Part shown: positions 4,786-5,599 of the stretch, piece after piece
How the letters are laid out: every line of letters starts with the position of its first letter
Position numbering within the stretch: the stretch's first letter is position 1
NCBI GenBank assembly: GCA_004296785.1
Contig: SCVU01000670.1
Coordinates: 1 to 5,599, forward strand
Direction: 5' to 3'
Origin: Planctomycetota bacterium
GTDB taxonomy: Bacteria; Planctomycetota; UBA1135; GCA-002686595
DNA length: 5,599 nt
Made by a program: the position numbers and the translations under genes
Notes under the pieces: model-generated
Told to the model about the DNA's origin: nothing
What the model saw: the letters and a program-made list of their open reading frames with translations, nothing else
Database searches by the model: none

Positions 4786-5599
4786 CTACTTGACCATCTG
4801 ACCTGCCAGCGTGCTCGTCTGCAGCCGGAACGCGGTGCCGACCAGCGCCTGCGCGTAGAACGCGGTGCCGACGAGCGCCTGATCGTTCGGCACGCCGATC
4901 GAGAACGCGTGGAAGCCGAGCGTGCCGCACACGCCGCCGTAGAACTGGCCGAAGACGTCCGGCCCGAGCAGCGACAGCTCGATCTCGCCGAACGGCGCGA
5001 TCGACAGCGGCGCCATCGTGCCGGTCGAGCACCACGCGGCGACGAGGTCGCCCTGCGTCGCCTTCATGTTCCAGAACGACGGCTGGCCGATCTGCAGCAG
5101 CGCGACGCTCAGCGTCGGGCGCTGCGCCATTGCGAGGCTGCGCGGATTGCCGACCGCCAGCGGCGCGACCGTCTCGTCGTACACGGTCTGCACTTCGTTC
5201 GGCTGGTCGATCGCACCGCTCGCATCGAGGTCGACCAGGCGCAGCAGCCGGTCCGCGCCCTCGTTCTCCGCGCACAGCAGGCCGCCGTTCGACTCGGCCA
5301 CGCACTTCCAGATGCTCGTCGTGTCGGTCGCGGCCTGCCAGTAGACGAGCGCCTCGGTCTGCGCATCGATCGCACCGTCGCCGTTCGCGTCGCGCACCTT
5401 CCAGACGCGCTCGTTGCCGGTGTCGGCGAAGTAGAACGAGCCGTCGAGCGCCTGTGTCAGGCCCCAGTAGAACGCGGTGTTCGCAAGGCCGCTGGGCGCG
5501 AAGAACACGCTCCACTCGCCCGCGTCCACGACGCCGTTGCCGTTGACGTCGTCGGCGCGGTAGATGCCCTTGAGGTTGGGTCCGCTGGACGGGATGTCG
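4786..5599 (-). CDS. Probable secreted repeat protein with calcium-binding loops, 5'-truncated by window edge
   Basis: I do not recognise a named family. The frame is open to the right edge, leaving 270 C-terminal residues; the GTG at 5529 is internal, not the start. Residues 1-150 hold a repeat with 53-residue spacing. Acidic EF-hand/dockerin-like loops start at 17 (DVNGNGVVDAGE), 70 (DANGDGAIDAQTE) and 123 (DLDASGAIDQPNE), each followed by hydrophobic strands (for example WSVFFAP and ALVYWQA). Strand-like segments such as DGSFYFADTGNERVWKVR (52-69) precede the loops and suggest NHL-like propeller blades. Residues 155-270 form a separate beta-rich tail with VPNDQALVGTAFYAQ (236-250), a pattern I associate with exported planctomycete proteins. 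Cysteines at 99, 109, 190 and 224 could pair outside the cell. No LPXTG motif or hydrophobic C-terminal anchor is seen. The signal peptide would be outside the window. Role unknown; calcium-stabilised extracellular binding is an inference. Confidence 0.75.
   Translation of the reverse strand, partial: DIPSSGPNLKGIYRADDVNGNGVVDAGEWSVFFAPSGLANTAFYWGLTQALDGSFYFADTGNERVWKVRDANGDGAIDAQTEALVYWQAATDTTSIWKCVAESNGGLLCAENEGADRLLRLVDLDASGAIDQPNEVQTVYDETVAPLAVGNPRSLAMAQRPTLSVALLQIGQPSFWNMKATQGDLVAAWCSTGTMAPLSIAPFGEIELSLLGPDVFGQFYGGVCGTLGFHAFSIGVPNDQALVGTAFYAQALVGTAFRLQTSTLAGQMVK
4828..4881 (-). repeat. Direct duplication, 24-bp unit at 30-bp period, in the 3' end of the repeat-protein gene
   Basis: Positions 4828-4851 and 4858-4881 are identical except for one base (C4843 versus G4873). 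At protein level this gives ALVGTAFYAQ followed directly by ALVGTAFRLQ (residues 241-260). The near identity points to a recent in-frame tandem duplication of 10 codons. Confidence 0.8.

Noticed and set aside
1208..4801. A 1197-residue open frame on the plus strand
   Set aside because: It runs antisense to the coiled-coil gene and then out of frame through coaE and rho. Its translation is Ser/Arg/Ala low-complexity with no motifs, and the absence of stops is a GC-content artefact.
4786..5529. GTG at 5529 as the true start of the right-hand gene
   Set aside because: The frame stays open to the window edge, and the residues upstream (DVNGNGV) complete a calcium loop cut in half by that GTG.
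1..5599. A defence, toxin-antitoxin, mobile or CRISPR system
   Set aside because: No direct-repeat array, transposase, recombinase, nuclease or toxin motif was seen. The identified genes are housekeeping or envelope-related, and composition looks uniform across the window.

Overview
This is a GC-rich window from a bacterial chromosome, most likely from the Planctomycetota. The phylum call is an inference. It rests on the very high GC, start codons with no Shine-Dalgarno sequence, a TatC with a long periplasmic insert, and above all the right-hand protein. That protein combines propeller-type blades carrying calcium loops with a C-terminal region of the '(I/V)PND-ALVG-YAQ' type, which I associate with secreted proteins of deep-branching marine planctomycetes. 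No 16S rRNA or other phylogenetic marker gene was analysed.

Layout, left to right. (1) Positions 1-754, minus strand: tatC, the core of the twin-arginine translocase, cut by the left edge after transmembrane segment 4. (2) 755-912: spacer with two strong hairpins and a weak tatC promoter candidate. (3) 913-2181, minus strand: a 422-residue membrane-anchored coiled-coil protein with a beta-rich domain and a C-terminal BRCT-like domain. It is the least characterised gene here. (4) 2182-2432: divergent intergenic region with two more hairpins and a candidate coaE promoter. (5) 2433-3128, plus strand: coaE, dephospho-CoA kinase. (6) 3129-3206: a strikingly C-rich, G-poor leader that looks like a Rho-binding (rut-like) site. 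(7) 3207-4739, plus strand: rho, with an N-terminal extension of about 87 residues. (8) A hairpin overlapping the rho stop codon, in a short convergent spacer. (9) 4786-5599, minus strand: the 3' part of a probably secreted protein with a 53-residue calcium-loop repeat.

coaE and rho face the same way, 78 bp apart, and probably form a housekeeping operon. Their products act in unrelated processes (coenzyme A synthesis and transcription termination). The C-rich leader suggests that Rho controls its own synthesis. tatC and the coiled-coil gene share a strand but are separated by hairpins, so they are probably separate transcription units. The right-hand gene converges on rho and is functionally unrelated.

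I found no CRISPR array, tRNA, rRNA, insertion sequence, phage gene or recognisable defence system. The points most worth a second look are the BRCT-like domain on a membrane-anchored coiled coil, a pair of near-identical palindromes in the two spacers flanking that gene, the rut-like rho leader with the extended Rho N-terminus, and the periodic calcium-loop protein with a recent 30-bp duplication.
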